Of a stretch of 64,000 nt of DNA, positions 20,032 through 31,849 are shown piece after piece. The notes under the pieces were generated by a model. That model saw only the letters and a list, made by a program, of their open reading frames with translations, made no database searches and was not told the origin of the DNA. The stretch is from NCBI GenBank assembly GCA_037126765.1, contig JBBCBC010000037.1, positions 11,909,263 to 11,973,262 of the forward strand, written 5' to 3'. The position numbers were made by a program, and so were the translations under genes. Every line of letters starts with the position of its first letter. Within the stretch, counting starts at the first letter, position 1. This stretch comes from Stenogyne calaminthoides. Taxonomy: Eukaryota > Streptophyta > Magnoliopsida > Lamiales > Lamiaceae.

Positions 20032-23000
20032 ATGGCTCTGTGGGCCGACGGAACAGGTGAAGATGCTTCCACCAGCCGTTTCGCCGCAGAAGAAGAAGGA
20101 TTAGCCGTTGGTATGTGTTGATTTCTTAACCCCAAATCAACTAGGGTTTTTATTTTTTCTTGCGAAGGCGCGCGAAGATGAGGCTATTTTGTTATTTATT
20201 GATGTTACCATGCTGTCAATTCCTAGTTGCAGTTCTTGTCACGTTTGGAATTCTTTTATTTTGGCAAACTACTAGAACTTCTTGAATTGGCAGATGACGA
20301 GGATGAGTATGAGGAGGCTGAAGGGGGAAACCGCCTACTTGGATTTATGTTTGGTAATGTTGATGGCGCGGGTGATCTTGATGTTGATTATCTTGACGAG
20401 GTAATGTGCTTCTTTTGTTTTCTTCTCTTATTTATTATTAAAGCTATAGAGTGACGGTGCCATGAGTTATTCTCTTGTTTCCGCGTTTGCTCGAGTGGAG
20501 TGGTTTCACAGACCACAACTTTAAATTCTCACTCATACTACACGGGAAATACTGAATTAAAATCCACGGAGGGAGCAGATGAACCTAAAAGTTAGGAAAA
20601 GCTCTAACAGGGCACTCATGCAGTTGCCAAGAGTGCTCGCTAATTTTTATTCTTCGGTCTATCTATGAGAAATCCATAAAACCGGTCCTTATCAAATGAA
20701 AAAATTAAAGGTGTAATATTTTGGAAGTTCAATATATGGATTCAGTAAACGTCCTAACTTGTTTTTGACATCTATGTGTACATCAGATGTTTTAATATGT
20801 TTGGCGTTTCCACGTTCTGGAAAGTACTGCATGGAGGTTATATGATTTGAGTTGGAATTTGATATGTAGATTTGGTGAATGGCGAGTGATGTTTATACTT
20901 ATCTCTTTTGAAAATGAGAATTGCCATCTATTGAATCAAAGATGCTTGCTTAATGCAAGTTTCAGCAGTGAGTTGGTGCTTTACTCTTATTATTTTAATT
21001 TTTGAACTTCTGCTTTTGTAAAAGGATTCCACAATAAATATTAAATAATTATTAATGGCTATAAGCTTTTCTTTGCTTATGTTGACGAAATAACTGAGGA
21101 GGTGCACTGATAGGCGCTTAGCATTTCTAGATTTCTGACAGTGGAAAAATTGGGTTTCCATGTTCAAACAACTTCGCTTAGTTTGACTGATACTAACCTG
21201 AAATAATTTTTTCCCATTTATTTTCATCTTGTATGTTTATGTGTAATCTCTTTCTTATGTCTTTCTTTCTTGAAGATTCCTACCCCCTATCCCTTGGTAT
21301 GAATTAGTTTGGAGAGTTCCTGTACATAAGGAGGTTCAAATTTTCTCATGGTTGCTGGTGGATTTGTTGGTTGTTTACTTACAAAGATACTTCATCTGCC
21401 TGTCTATCCTGATCTGGTGTTTTGTGCAGGAATCATTCAGAATACCTGGGTCACATCATTTTCACTGTTCAATTTTAATATCTTAGGCTTAGAGTACTGA
21501 GAGTTATGGGGTTACAGTGGGTCATTCCATGTTTAGTCACTGAACTGTTTTCCTATAATCTTGGTTGTTTTATTAGTAAAGATGGTCAAGTCTTTTGGGG
21601 AAACTATAACTTCAGCTTTATTCTGACCACTTTGACTCGGGAGGAATATAAGTTTTCTTTTAGAAAATGAGGAATCTCTAGAGGAAGTCCGGGATAGGTT
21701 TAAAGGTAGGGTTTCTTGGTTCTTGGTGGATTACTTGCTAAACGGAGTTGAAGATTTATCTTGTTTCAGGTATAGTTTGTGATTGGAATTGTATCCTATG
21801 GCTTGAATGTTCTCATTATTGTAGGGACAATACATCCGTTTGCACGTTATAATTTTTGTCTATATTAAATTCTTGTTTCTTATAACAAACACAGAGACAA
21901 AAAAACGACCCTTTAAAAATCCAAATGACTGGTGTAGGCTACATGAACCAATAGTAGAATCACGCGTGCAAGAATTAATTTTCTCTATGTGCTTCTCTCT
22001 TTAAGTAGATCTTCATTAAGCCAAAATCCTTGTTACTTGTTTAAAATAAAAATTAAATGTGTCATAGTGGTGGACGTCTTCCCCGTTTTTCAGTTTATCC
22101 AAAATCTAGTGAACGATAAGCCTGATTTTGGAATTCATATATGCTTGATGTCTAGCATTACAAACTGTTGATTAAGTTTATCTGGAGTGGATATTTGATG
22201 AACTACCATGGGAAGTTGTTGTCTCTAGCTTGACATTTTTCTGCTGTATAGTATTTATTGAATGGAAAATCATATATGATGATTCACCAATATGAGGAAG
22301 CATATAATTACTTAACTGTTATTCAAGTATCTATGTACAAACTTAACTGCACTTAGAATTGCTGTGGTATTTATTTTGTGAATTGAGCCCAAGTTTTTTT
22401 TTTCTAGGTAGGTGTTTTTTGCTTACAATCTTTCATTGTTTTGTAATTTCTAAATATCTGCTGGAACTCAGTTTGGTACTTATATAAATTTCTAAAGTTA
22501 TGCTTAAAAACCTGAATGCTGGTTAGAGTTAGTTGATTGTTCTAGTTCATCAATCAGGGATTCACAAGTTTAGATATAGAGATATATGTTCCAAGGTTGT
22601 CGAATGAGATGATTTTTTTTTCTCTGATACTGAATAGGCAAATCATGTTGGGGCTTCTATGTATAAATCTGAGACTTTAAACCAAAGGCATGTATAGCTC
22701 TCATTGAGATCTATTTGGATAGGATTTGGATCCTCTCCATTTCTTTGTGTAAATTTCTTGTAAATTTCGGAGAGATATATAAGGTAAACTATTGTTAGTT
22801 GACTATGGTTTCAAGCATGTTTTAGAAACCACAATTTGGCTTAACCTTAATTGTTATTTCATTATGTTCTAAACTCTGTAAAGGAGTCTGTAATTTGGGG
22901 TTATTTCAATTTACTTATTTCCAAGGAACAGACAGGAAGGTCAGATAGTGTGCCTGAGAATAGTAGACACTACAAAACACTGTTATCAAAAATCCTTTTT

Positions 23001-23625
23001 GACATTAATGTCTAGGTGTCATGAAAATCTTAACAATACTCTTGACTTTTCCGTATCCAGCTATACATTCGCGACAGGGCATCATTTAGGGCCTGCTTTG
23101 AAACTCTAATCAACAGTTTAAAATCACTTTTTTTTGGAAGCTGGTATAAAACTTAAAAAAGAAGAAGTGATTTTAGTGTCCATATTGAGCTTGAAAACAC
23201 CACATTATACTACTAGTTTTCACATAGAACTTCTTTTCTGGTGTAAGTCAATTTTGTTTGAAAAACAATCACGGGTTGGTTTAGCAAATATCTTGGAAAC
23301 CATTGTGGAGACACTCAAGGCGAGGACAGAACTATCCTACCTATTCCTAAAGCCAGTAACGAGAAAGGAAGCTCCAGATTATCTGGACTTTGTTGATCGT
23401 CCAATGGATTTGTCTACAATCAGAGATAAGACAAGGAGGATGGAATACAAGAGCCGTGAGGACTTCAGGCACGATGTGCATCAGATTGCGTTCAATGCCC
23501 ATGCATATAATGATCGGCGGAATCCAGATATTCCTCCTCTTGCAGATCAACTTCTCGAGCTATGTGACTTCTTGATAGGCGAGTATGACACAGCCTTGAA
23601 AGAAGCCGAGTCTGGGATTGAATAG
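20032..23625 (+). pseudogene. TAF1: TAF1 (TFIID subunit 1), N-terminal exons plus bromodomain only
   Basis: Exons 20032-20110 (starting MALWADGTGED) and 20294-20400 encode the acidic N-terminus with GFMFGNVDGAGDLDVDYLDE, a strong match to plant TAF1. The next recognisable exon is the last one, about 23260-23625: a bromodomain with YLFLKPVTRKEAPDYLDFVD and ending KEAESGIE before TAG. Plant TAF1 has about 1,700-1,900 residues; some 1,600 in the middle (TBP-interaction remainder, DUF3591 core, zinc knuckle) are absent, and 2.9 kb of intron-like sequence takes their place. The N-terminal part ends in phase 0, while the most obvious acceptor before the bromodomain (CAAATATC, 23286) needs phase 1, so a simple splice would be out of frame. 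It is best read as an internally deleted TAF1 copy that still has its promoter and both ends. Confidence 0.85.
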
Positions 23626-24003
23626 ATAGGTATGTTAAATTTCTTTTGCACTTGTTTCTAAATCATTAATTTTAGCACAATTAGTCAATAGCTTTTTTAT
23701 TGGTACGAGTTGGCAATTTTGTGTTGAGAAGGATGCCTGTTATTGAAGCATGCATACTCTCAAAATCTGTATAATTTTACCCTAGCTTTTGGTATAATGT
23801 ACATTACATGTGCAGCTTAGTTATAGATTTATAGGTGTAGGAAATGTATGGTAATAATATACTATTATGTGAATACCACTCTTATTATCAGTTACCTTGT
23901 TATGTTGTATGAACTCCCTTGATTTTTTTTCCCACTTTAAATCATTAAACTATATATAATTTTAAATAACGTCAAACATTGAAATATCAAATATATTTAT
24001 ATA

Positions 24004-24263
24004 CTCCCTCCGTCCCATTGTATTTGTCCCACTTTCCTTTTATGAATGTTTTACTATAATTGTCTCAGTTCATAAAAGGAAAAAATAACATTTCACTAAC
24101 TGTTATTTTAATATTATTCTCTTCACTTTTTATCTAAATTATCCCAAATACCTCACTTTTCATCAATTAAATACTATAAAGGCACACTATTTATTATCTT
24201 AATATTATTCCTTAAACAATTCAATCAAAAGAAATGAGACAAATACAACTGGAACGAAGGGAG
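24004..24263. mobile_element. Stowaway-type MITE (260 bp)
   Basis: Left end CTCCCTCCGTCCCATTGTAT and right end the inverted CAACTGGAACGAAGGGAG, flanked by TA on both sides (24002-24003 and 24264-24265). This terminal sequence and the TA target are diagnostic of Stowaway (Tc1/Mariner) elements. The interior is AT-rich and non-coding. It lies between the ends of the convergent TAF1 and DUF7870 genes. Confidence 0.92.
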
Positions 24264-24482
24264 TATATGACTGCATTAGGTGCATTTCGTTCCTTTCTTT
24301 CCCTGCCATTATTCATTTACATTACAAATTTACAATAAACATAACATCCTAAGAGAGAGAGCCTAGCCCTCTTGAAATACATGCATTAGCTGACAAACTG
24401 AATAGATATTAAAGCACACACGCTCACAATCACAGGGAAAACGATCAAGAAAGATGAGGGGCCTTCTTAAATCTTTTATAAA

Positions 24483-25646
24483 TCAATACCACCATTGATG
24501 CACAGCTATCCCTTCATCCCTCACTCTACCGTACAATGCCAAACACTGCCAATACGCCCTCGTCCCGCTCACTTCTTCTCCATCCCCCTCCCATTGATTC
24601 CTGCACTCCATGAACAATTCATCCACAAGACACATCGTTTCGTCCCTCATCATCTGTTCCACCACTTGCGCCTCCGCTTTCATGGCTACGTAGTCTTCGG
24701 GCCTCAAATTAATCTTCCTCATCAAATCAGAAACCGACCCATCGTTCTCCAATTCATAAACTTCAAACTCTTGATTCCTCATGGGATAGTTTCTGTAAAA
24801 CCAGTCCAGCGCTCTCGACTCGTCTGTGATGAACACTCGTCGTGGATACTCGTGTAACGACTCCTTCAGCAAATCAGGAAGGAACTTGATTTTTCTTGAT
24901 ACGAAGCTTGATCTCTTAGCTGTTGCTGCTCTGTTAGGCGGCTCGAGGTATACGTCCTCCAACTCCTTCAATGCGGCTTTCTTCTTCTCTGGAGTAGTCC
25001 CACAGAAAACTTCATTTGCAGAGGAATTCTCAACGCTGTTTGATGATTCCTCCATTTTCCTCATTGCTGCCACCGTGTTGTCGAATCTTCTGAGGTACAC
25101 TATCCTGAAATTCTTCAGCAATCTCAGATCATATGATGGATCAAGGCCTAGTGGGGAGATTATGAGGCCTCCCTCCTTGAGAATCCCATCAACAAGATGG
25201 ATCCCTTGGAAACTCTGAGCGTAAACATAATCAACAACTTTGTGCTCACTGTCATTGTTCTTCCTCAAATCAGCTCCGGTGAGCAAATCAATACCGCTGC
25301 TCCTGAGGAGCTCAAGGTCATCTCCAATGGCAGGGCCGAGAACGAAACCCTTATGGCCTCTCTTGAGGAGTCCATCATCAAGCAAATCGCGAAGAATAAT
25401 CGGCAGAATTTTTAATCCATCAGTAGAAATACCCGAATCGGGATCGGGATCGTTGCGAGAGGCTGTGATTATTGAGGCGAGTGAAGGCAATGCGAGAAGA
25501 AGCATTGCGAGAAACAGAGATCTGGATACAATACGCAAGGAGCGTGAATCGGGGAGCTTGATTATCAAAAGCGTGCGGGAACTCAACCCGATTTCATCCA
25601 CTTCATTCTTGGGTCGGTACCCGCGACCACGACCCGGTTTATCCAT
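24483..25646 (-). CDS. DUF7870 membrane protein, methyltransferase-like
   Basis: An intact, intronless reading frame of 387 residues starting at the ATG at 25646 (MDKPGRGRGY) and ending HQWWY with TGA. Residues about 43-60 (SLFLAMLLLALPSLASII) form one membrane segment after a basic cytosolic tail. Residues about 80-210 resemble a divergent Rossmann/methyltransferase fold: LLKRGHKGFVLGPAIGDDL, DYVYAQSFQGIHLVDGILK, and FRIVYLRRFDNTVAAMRK. The C-terminal half (ALKELEDVYLEPP, PRRVFITDESRALDWFYRNY) is the conserved block of the plant DUF7870 family, often labelled SAM-dependent methyltransferase although no activity has been shown that I know of. The classical glycine-rich SAM loop is not obvious, so the enzyme label is doubtful. 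A TATATATA box on this strand lies near 26090-26098. Confidence 0.9.
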   Translation of the reverse strand: MDKPGRGRGYRPKNEVDEIGLSSRTLLIIKLPDSRSLRIVSRSLFLAMLLLALPSLASIITASRNDPDPDSGISTDGLKILPIILRDLLDDGLLKRGHKGFVLGPAIGDDLELLRSSGIDLLTGADLRKNNDSEHKVVDYVYAQSFQGIHLVDGILKEGGLIISPLGLDPSYDLRLLKNFRIVYLRRFDNTVAAMRKMEESSNSVENSSANEVFCGTTPEKKKAALKELEDVYLEPPNRAATAKRSSFVSRKIKFLPDLLKESLHEYPRRVFITDESRALDWFYRNYPMRNQEFEVYELENDGSVSDLMRKINLRPEDYVAMKAEAQVVEQMMRDETMCLVDELFMECRNQWEGDGEEVSGTRAYWQCLALYGRVRDEGIAVHQWWY

Positions 25647-27399
25647 CACACGCAGAAATTGAGCACTGAAAACTCGAAATGTTACCGGAAACTGAATCGG
25701 TGAAGATAGAGAAAAGAAACAAGGGCGGTAATGGAGGAATATCTAGCGAGTGCAGAATCTGGAAGCGGTGTGGTTTCCACCCACGAGAGCGACGCGGCTA
25801 CTTGGGATTCCAAACCAGAGGAGTAGCAATTGCTTAATTCTAGCAATTTCCATTACCTTTGATTTCTCTATTCTGTTTCCTATTTTTTCCAATTGAAATG
25901 AATTGGTATTTCACATGATTGGAGAAAACCCTTAACTGCAACTCAAGCACATACCATGAGAGAGAAAGAGAGATGGCGTGAAGAAAACAGAGAAAAGTAT
26001 GCACATTTATCTTCTCTCTTCTAATGAAAATGAAAAAAATTACGAGGGGGTGATACATACATATACATATACATATACGTATTACTGATGTATATATAGG
26101 ATTAGGAAGGAATTGTTTGTGATGCGTGTGGGGATGTAGTCTAGGGTCCTCCTAGTCGTATAGGTTTTTACTTGAACCTATGACCTATAAAACATGTTAA
26201 ATACTCCTAAATGTTGTTTCATAATGTAGTATAACTTATGGTTCAATAGAAGAAAAAAGATGAGCATGAATTTAAATGGTCATGATCTAATTTTTCATTC
26301 GAAGTCACACTTTATTTATAGGACGTAGTTTGTTTACTACGCATTGTTAGACATAAAGAATTCGAACACATATAGTGTTTGTATGTAATGTGGATATATA
26401 ATTATACAAGCCGTATGAGTCAATGTATTATTATTTTCATCTGGATGGCTTAATTTTTAAAGCTTCCATATGAAAGATGAACATAGATAATTTATTTTAT
26501 TTACCAGACTAATAAAGTAGCAGACATTATTGATTAATGGAAATAAATGTTGGTGTCTTGTTCATACACTGGAGTTAACCATATTGTCGAAAAATTGAAA
26601 ATATGGTCCCCAGATTGATGATGTTCCAATAATGAACATCTATATCCATAGTTGGATTTGGGAGTTTGCAATAATTCTATCACGGGTTCCCAACCGTGAC
26701 ACCGACGCAATCCCTAATAATGTCTTCTTCTTTTTTCAAAAAAAGTACTACGTATACTACTATTTTAATTTGTTGTTACATTTTACGTTTTATATTTTTA
26801 ACACACTTCAAATTTTAATTCAAGATAATATATAATAGTATTATTTAATATAATTATATTCACTTTTTTAGATTACTTTTATCTCATGTTCTTCTGTTTT
26901 GTTTGTAATTAATATCACCATCAATGTAATTATTTTTCTATGTTGAATTTACACACTTTTTTTTTGTTGAGTTTTAGTTGAAGGTGCAGGATGTATTGAA
27001 TCCTAGATAATATCATGTGTAAGTTGTGAAACTTGCATTCCACCAATGAAGATTTTTTCGAAACAAATATTTGATAGGTTTCAAGTAAAATATATTTCAA
27101 ACAAGTCTTCAACACTTGGCATAACTTCACAACATCTTTGCTCCTTTTGATGATCTTCACCAATTGGACATTCTTCCTCGTACTTGCTTTGAGCTACAAG
27201 TCTTTTATAGAAGACTATTTTCACATTTTACTAAATAGAACAAAAGAAGAGGTAGTCAGTAATTGATACATTTTATATGAGTGTCACCATATTTAATTAT
27301 TAAGCAGTACTCCATATTTTATGAACATTTTATTTGCAGATAAAAGAATTTATAAAATATAATGACTTTATTTCCAAATAGACCAAAGGACAAAGGTAT
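25647..27399. other. DUF7870 promoter and leader, then AT-rich intergenic DNA
   Basis: 25647-26100 is the likely leader and promoter of the DUF7870 gene, with a TATATATA box near 26090 on the reverse strand and an ATACAT dinucleotide-like run at 26055-26080. Beyond that I see no supported gene. The reverse-strand frame at 26930-27163 reads like a short protein segment, but I cannot tie it to a family. Confidence 0.5.
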
Positions 27400-28001
27400 T
27401 ATTCATGGGCCGAGTTAAATTTTTTATATGGGCTTGTTTTTCATGGGTCCGTGTTTTACATCACAATTGGAATCTAATGGGCTATAAAAAGTATTTCTAA
27501 ATTAAAAGAAATTTTTTATTGGGCCAAGAAAGGCGCCTAAAAGCTGGCAGAATTTAATTTTTCTGTTATTACATAATTATTATCCAAGAAACGTGCCGTA
27601 ATTGGCTGTCAACGGTAAAATAATTAAAATAATAGGGCTGTCAACGGTTAACAAATGGGCTGTCAATGAAACAGCTATGTTTTCAAGAAACGTATCCCAA
27701 TGGGCTGGCAAGTCCGCATTAATAAATTTTGGGCTAAAAACGCGTTCGTCGTTGATAATTCACTGGCCTATAAATTGATGGGGGCCCTAAACATTTTCTA
27801 TATATCGGTTTGGGCGTTTCAGATGCTTTATCTTAAAATACTCACTCATTCACTCTTGTAACAAAATCGCGCGCAACATCGATTCGTTAAAATACAGGGA
27901 TTGATGACGTTTTTTTTTTTCCTGCGAGAAGAAATTGAGCGTCGTTAAAATACAGGGATTGATGGCGATTTTTTTTTCCTGCGAGAAGAAACTGAGCGTC
28001 A
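27400..28001 (+). promoter_or_regulatory. Promoter-like region with TGGGC motifs and a 60 bp tandem repeat
   Basis: GGGCC, TGGGCT and TGGGCC motifs recur between 27415 and 27735, followed by TATAAATTGATG at 27770 and TATATAT near 27799, which looks like a plant promoter pointing right. Downstream, about 60 bases beginning CGTTAAAATACAGGGATTGA occur twice in tandem (27885-27945 and 27946-28002), differing at a few bases. I cannot identify a product for the transcript that would follow. Confidence 0.4.
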
Positions 28002-31000
28002 ATGCCTTTCCCCATTGTTATTATGTTTCTGTATTTTCTGTTTCTGGGTAGAAATTGTTTGAATATGACCTGTGATCTTAGTTGTGTGTTGGACGATTCA
28101 GAGACTTCATATGGCATGAGCCGTTACGCGATCCTCAACAATTCACTGGTTATGGAGTTCTTCAATAGGATTTTTATATGGATCTGCTCTTGACAACTTA
28201 GCAGAACACAGGAAGAAGTTCAATTTTAAGTTCCTTAGTTTTCTGTTGTTAATTTCTTTCTTTGCTTAACATATTGTTCAAAATCATGTACCAACTTGTG
28301 TAATTTTGCAGGATGTACTGTTTAATTTGTTGGTAGGAAACTGCCTACACGATCATCACCTTTGGAAGAATCAGCTGGAATCAGCGGGAAGGTAGTTTAC
28401 TGTAAACTGTTGTCTAATATATTTTCTTAACCCATTAGTTACTTGGACAAAAAATATTTGATAACCCTAAAACTACTAGAAGTTTTTAGTTTCCTTCCTA
28501 AAATTTGTATTTCAAGCGTTTATACTATAATACGAATACCTATGGAATATGAAACATCAAATCTCTTCAATTGATTTAAGACCCCTTTTTTTCCTATTAG
28601 CTTTTTAACCTATAGAGTTGTTGCATAATCCTGTGTTTTTGAAAGCCCTAAAATCCCAACATTGTAAACGATGCAAATAGACAACCTTGAGCCATCTCTA
28701 TGACCACCCTGTGAAGCGTGAGTTGTGACAAAGGAGGAAGTTCATCAGCCATCTCGACTGGATTTTGGATGGAAAGGTCTGTAGAATATATTTATTATAT
28801 CCTTGGTCAATATTAGGACCATATTGAAAATTAGTTGTTCTTATTAATTGATAAGTTCAGAGAACCTTACCATTCTTGTAAACAGTTTTTGCTGTGATCC
28901 ATTGCATGTGCTGTGGCTGAAACTGTTTTCTCAGTTCAATGCTGAATCCATGATTCGGCACTTATGGAAAATCCAATGGTATCATTAAAACGGCTTAGAT
29001 ACTTCATTAAGATGTCAAGGGTTTTATTGATTGACAAAGACTTGACTAGTTTCTTCTTTACAAGTGCTTGGCTTTCTTACAATTAGTATTTGCGTTGAGA
29101 TGAGGGATACTATTAAATCCATATTTCTTCTTATATTTGCAGAGTGTTTCAGGTCGTGGTAGTAAATTACCGACATCATTCCCATATACATTGGTGTTGC
29201 AGTGTAAATTGAAGTCATTTGTAAGAAAAAGTGTTATCGTTCCAACCCTTGAGAGTCTATCACATTCTCGCAGAAGCTGAAAGGAAAGGTTGTGGCATGA
29301 TGTAGGTATTGGAAACACTGAATTTCATTAACATGCCCCCTCTAAGGTTCATCTTGCTTCCTTTCTTGATTATTTTGGTTATGTTTTTATACGCGATTTG
29401 ATCTGACAAGCTTCATTTATATATGACATTTTTTAATTTTTGATTGATTTAGAAACTCATGGTTGTTCCTCACCTATGGAAGCAGTGAAAGCCATGTAGA
29501 CTTCGAGGATAGTTTTGGTAGTGTAGGCGGAGAGTGGTGGATCTATTACGCGAAAAAGGGCGAATAGTTCATGCATTGCTACTTTATGGTGATATACATG
29601 AGTTCCTTTATTTTCTTAGATATGCAGATATATTTAAATTATATTTAAATTATTTATTAATGAAGTAAAGCCAAAGTGACAAAAATTTATAACCAGAAAA
29701 AATTACTAGAGTATCTTGAATTATCATATATCTTGTTTCCAGTTGACACTGACATTCTTTTAGGTCAGAAAAGAAGAAACGAGGCAAGAAGATTCTTTGT
29801 CAGGATGTTGACTTTGTGAGTTTCTGCCTTTTAGCTGATATTAGAGTTTTTTTTCTCATTTTCCATGCACGACGTCATTTAGACATAATTTCCTGCAAAT
29901 GGTTAGTACAGTAAACATTCGTTTGACTCTAATAGAATATAGTGATTTGTGATTTTTGCCAATTCTTTCTGTGAAACAAGTCAAACTTTCATACGATTTG
30001 AAGAGAATATGATGATTTGTTCAGAATTTCATGCTTGCCTGCTCACTATCGGGACTATGTGGGTTCGATCTAACCAGGATTACGCCTCTTGCCTTACAAC
30101 TATTCGACCCATCATCTCAGTGGGATCTTCAACATTTGCCTTAAAACAATTTCACAAATCGCCTCCTAACAAATCTGCCTTCAAATTGTCTCACAGTTGC
30201 AATACAATAGTCTGCACCATGTTTTCAAGGCAGTGAGAATTTCATTCTGCAAATATCGTTTAATTTTTAATTTTATTTTTTTGGTTTGAGAATCCCCTGT
30301 TTTTGTATGCATCTTTATGTAATTTATCTTTGTGCAAAAATCACAATTAATATGTTGTTTATGCTTATTAATCTCATTTCTAATTTTAATTTTGTTTGAT
30401 GGTTTGCTGCAGGATCTTAAACTGGGTGAGGGTGGGATAATATATTTAGGAATGGCGTGAGTTTCTGATACTGTGGTTGTGATTGTCTAAAAGGTAACAT
30501 TAGGAGTTCGGTGTTTTTCCAATTTTCCAACAGGGCACAACTCCAATTTCTAACTTGATTATTTGACATGTCCAGTAAGTTACTTCTCTCTCAGAATATC
30601 ACGGAGTATGTTAATTCTCCAAGAATTCATAACCATGTACCTATATAAGTATGTAACTTTATATCCATTGGATTCACACTTGATGCTTTATTACCCACAA
30701 TCATTATCTCTGGTTAATATGAATCATAAGGAAGAAATATAATTTAAGTGTCTTAACTTGAAATCCACATATATTTCTTCTTATATTATTTTGCAGAGTG
30801 TTTCAGATCGTGGCAGTAAATTACCGACATCATCTCCATATACATTGGTCTTGCAACGTAAATTGAAGTAATTTGTTTATCAAAGAAAAAGTGTTGCCAT
30901 TTGAACCCTTGAGAGTCTATAGAGGTCACATTCTACTTAGAAGCTGAAAGGAAAGGTTGTGGGATGTAGGTAGGTATTTGAAACATTTAATTTCGTTAAC

Positions 31001-31505
31001 AGGCCCCCTCTAAGGTTCAACTTGCTTCCTTTCATGATTACTTTGGGTATGATTTTATACATGATATGATCTGACAAGCTTCATTTATATTTGACGTTTT
31101 TTGAATGATTTAGAAACTCATGGTTGTTACTCACCTAGGGAAGCAGTGAAAGCAATGTAGACTTCTGAGATAGTTTTGGTGGTGTAGGCAGAGAGTGGTG
31201 GATCTATTACGCCAAAAGGGGGGCTAATAGTTCTTGCATTGGTACTTAATGGTGATATACATGAGTTCCTTTATTTTCTTAGATATGCAGATATATTAAT
31301 TAATGAAGTAAATTCAAAGTGACAAAAATTTAACCAGAAAATATGACTAGAGATCTCTTGAGTTTTATCATATATCTTGATTCCCATTTACACGGACATT
31401 CTTTCAGGTCAGAATTGAAAGGCAAGAAGAATGCTTAATCTGGATGTTGATTTTGTGAGTTTCTGCCTTTTAGCTTGATATTTAGTTTTTTTTTCTCATT
31501 TTAAT
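28002..31505 (+). pseudogene. Unidentified decayed gene with internal 0.75 kb duplication
   Basis: Several exon-like pieces lie between AG and GT sites, but none is recognised. They include one near 28695-28779 (HLYDHPVKREL, then a stop, then QRRKFISHLDWILDGK), one near 29466-29568 (YGSSESHVDFEDSFGSVGGE then WWIYYAKKGE and a stop), one near 29764-29817 (KKKRGKKILCQDVDF), and one near 30412-30458 (DLKLGEGGIIYLGMA). The stretch 29115-29865 is repeated at 30760-31505; the second copy has extra stops in the matching frame. An uncharacterised plant gene that has decayed, or a non-coding transcript, would both fit. Confidence 0.35.
29115..29865 (+). repeat. Direct repeat, first copy (partner 30760-31505)
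   Basis: Shared landmarks are a GCAGAGTGTTTCAG start, TAAATTACCGACATCAT, GAAACTCATGGTTGTT, GGAAGCAGTGAAAGC, GAGAGTGGTGGATCTATTAC, and GTGAGTTTCTGCCTTTTAGC at the end. The copies differ by scattered substitutions and short indels. The second copy lacks the open frame seen in the first, so the first is nearer the original. Confidence 0.85.
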
Positions 31506-31849
31506 GTCTACAAGAACATTTGAAATGAATATGATGGTTTGAGTAACTTCAACTCTATTTGCCAATGCCTTCTGATAAACATGCTGATATTTAGTAGATC
31601 GGTTTGTCACCTTCCCACAAGGAAACAAAGTTAAAACATTTTCTCAGTTCTGATCGGAATGCTATCTGATTTGAAGCATTTGCTATTGAAATCAATTTTA
31701 TTTTTTTTTGTCAGTGTAATTGTCTTTAAATATCAAACCTGATGGTTTATGTTTCATAGTGCACATTTTTTGATAAGATCATACATGTTATTTTGTAATT
31801 ACACATCCCAAACAATTAGGCCAAACTATTACATCAATAGTAATGCAAT

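Noticed and set aside
22969..22985. CACTACAAAA motif as a CACTA transposon end
   Set aside because: No inverted partner or subterminal repeats found nearby in the TAF1 intron-like region.
24495..25662. Forward-strand frames of 120-140 codons over the DUF7870 gene
   Set aside because: Antisense shadows of the reverse-strand gene.
26930..27163. 77-codon reverse-strand frame
   Set aside because: Looks protein-like in places, but no family was recognised and no splice or promoter context supports it.
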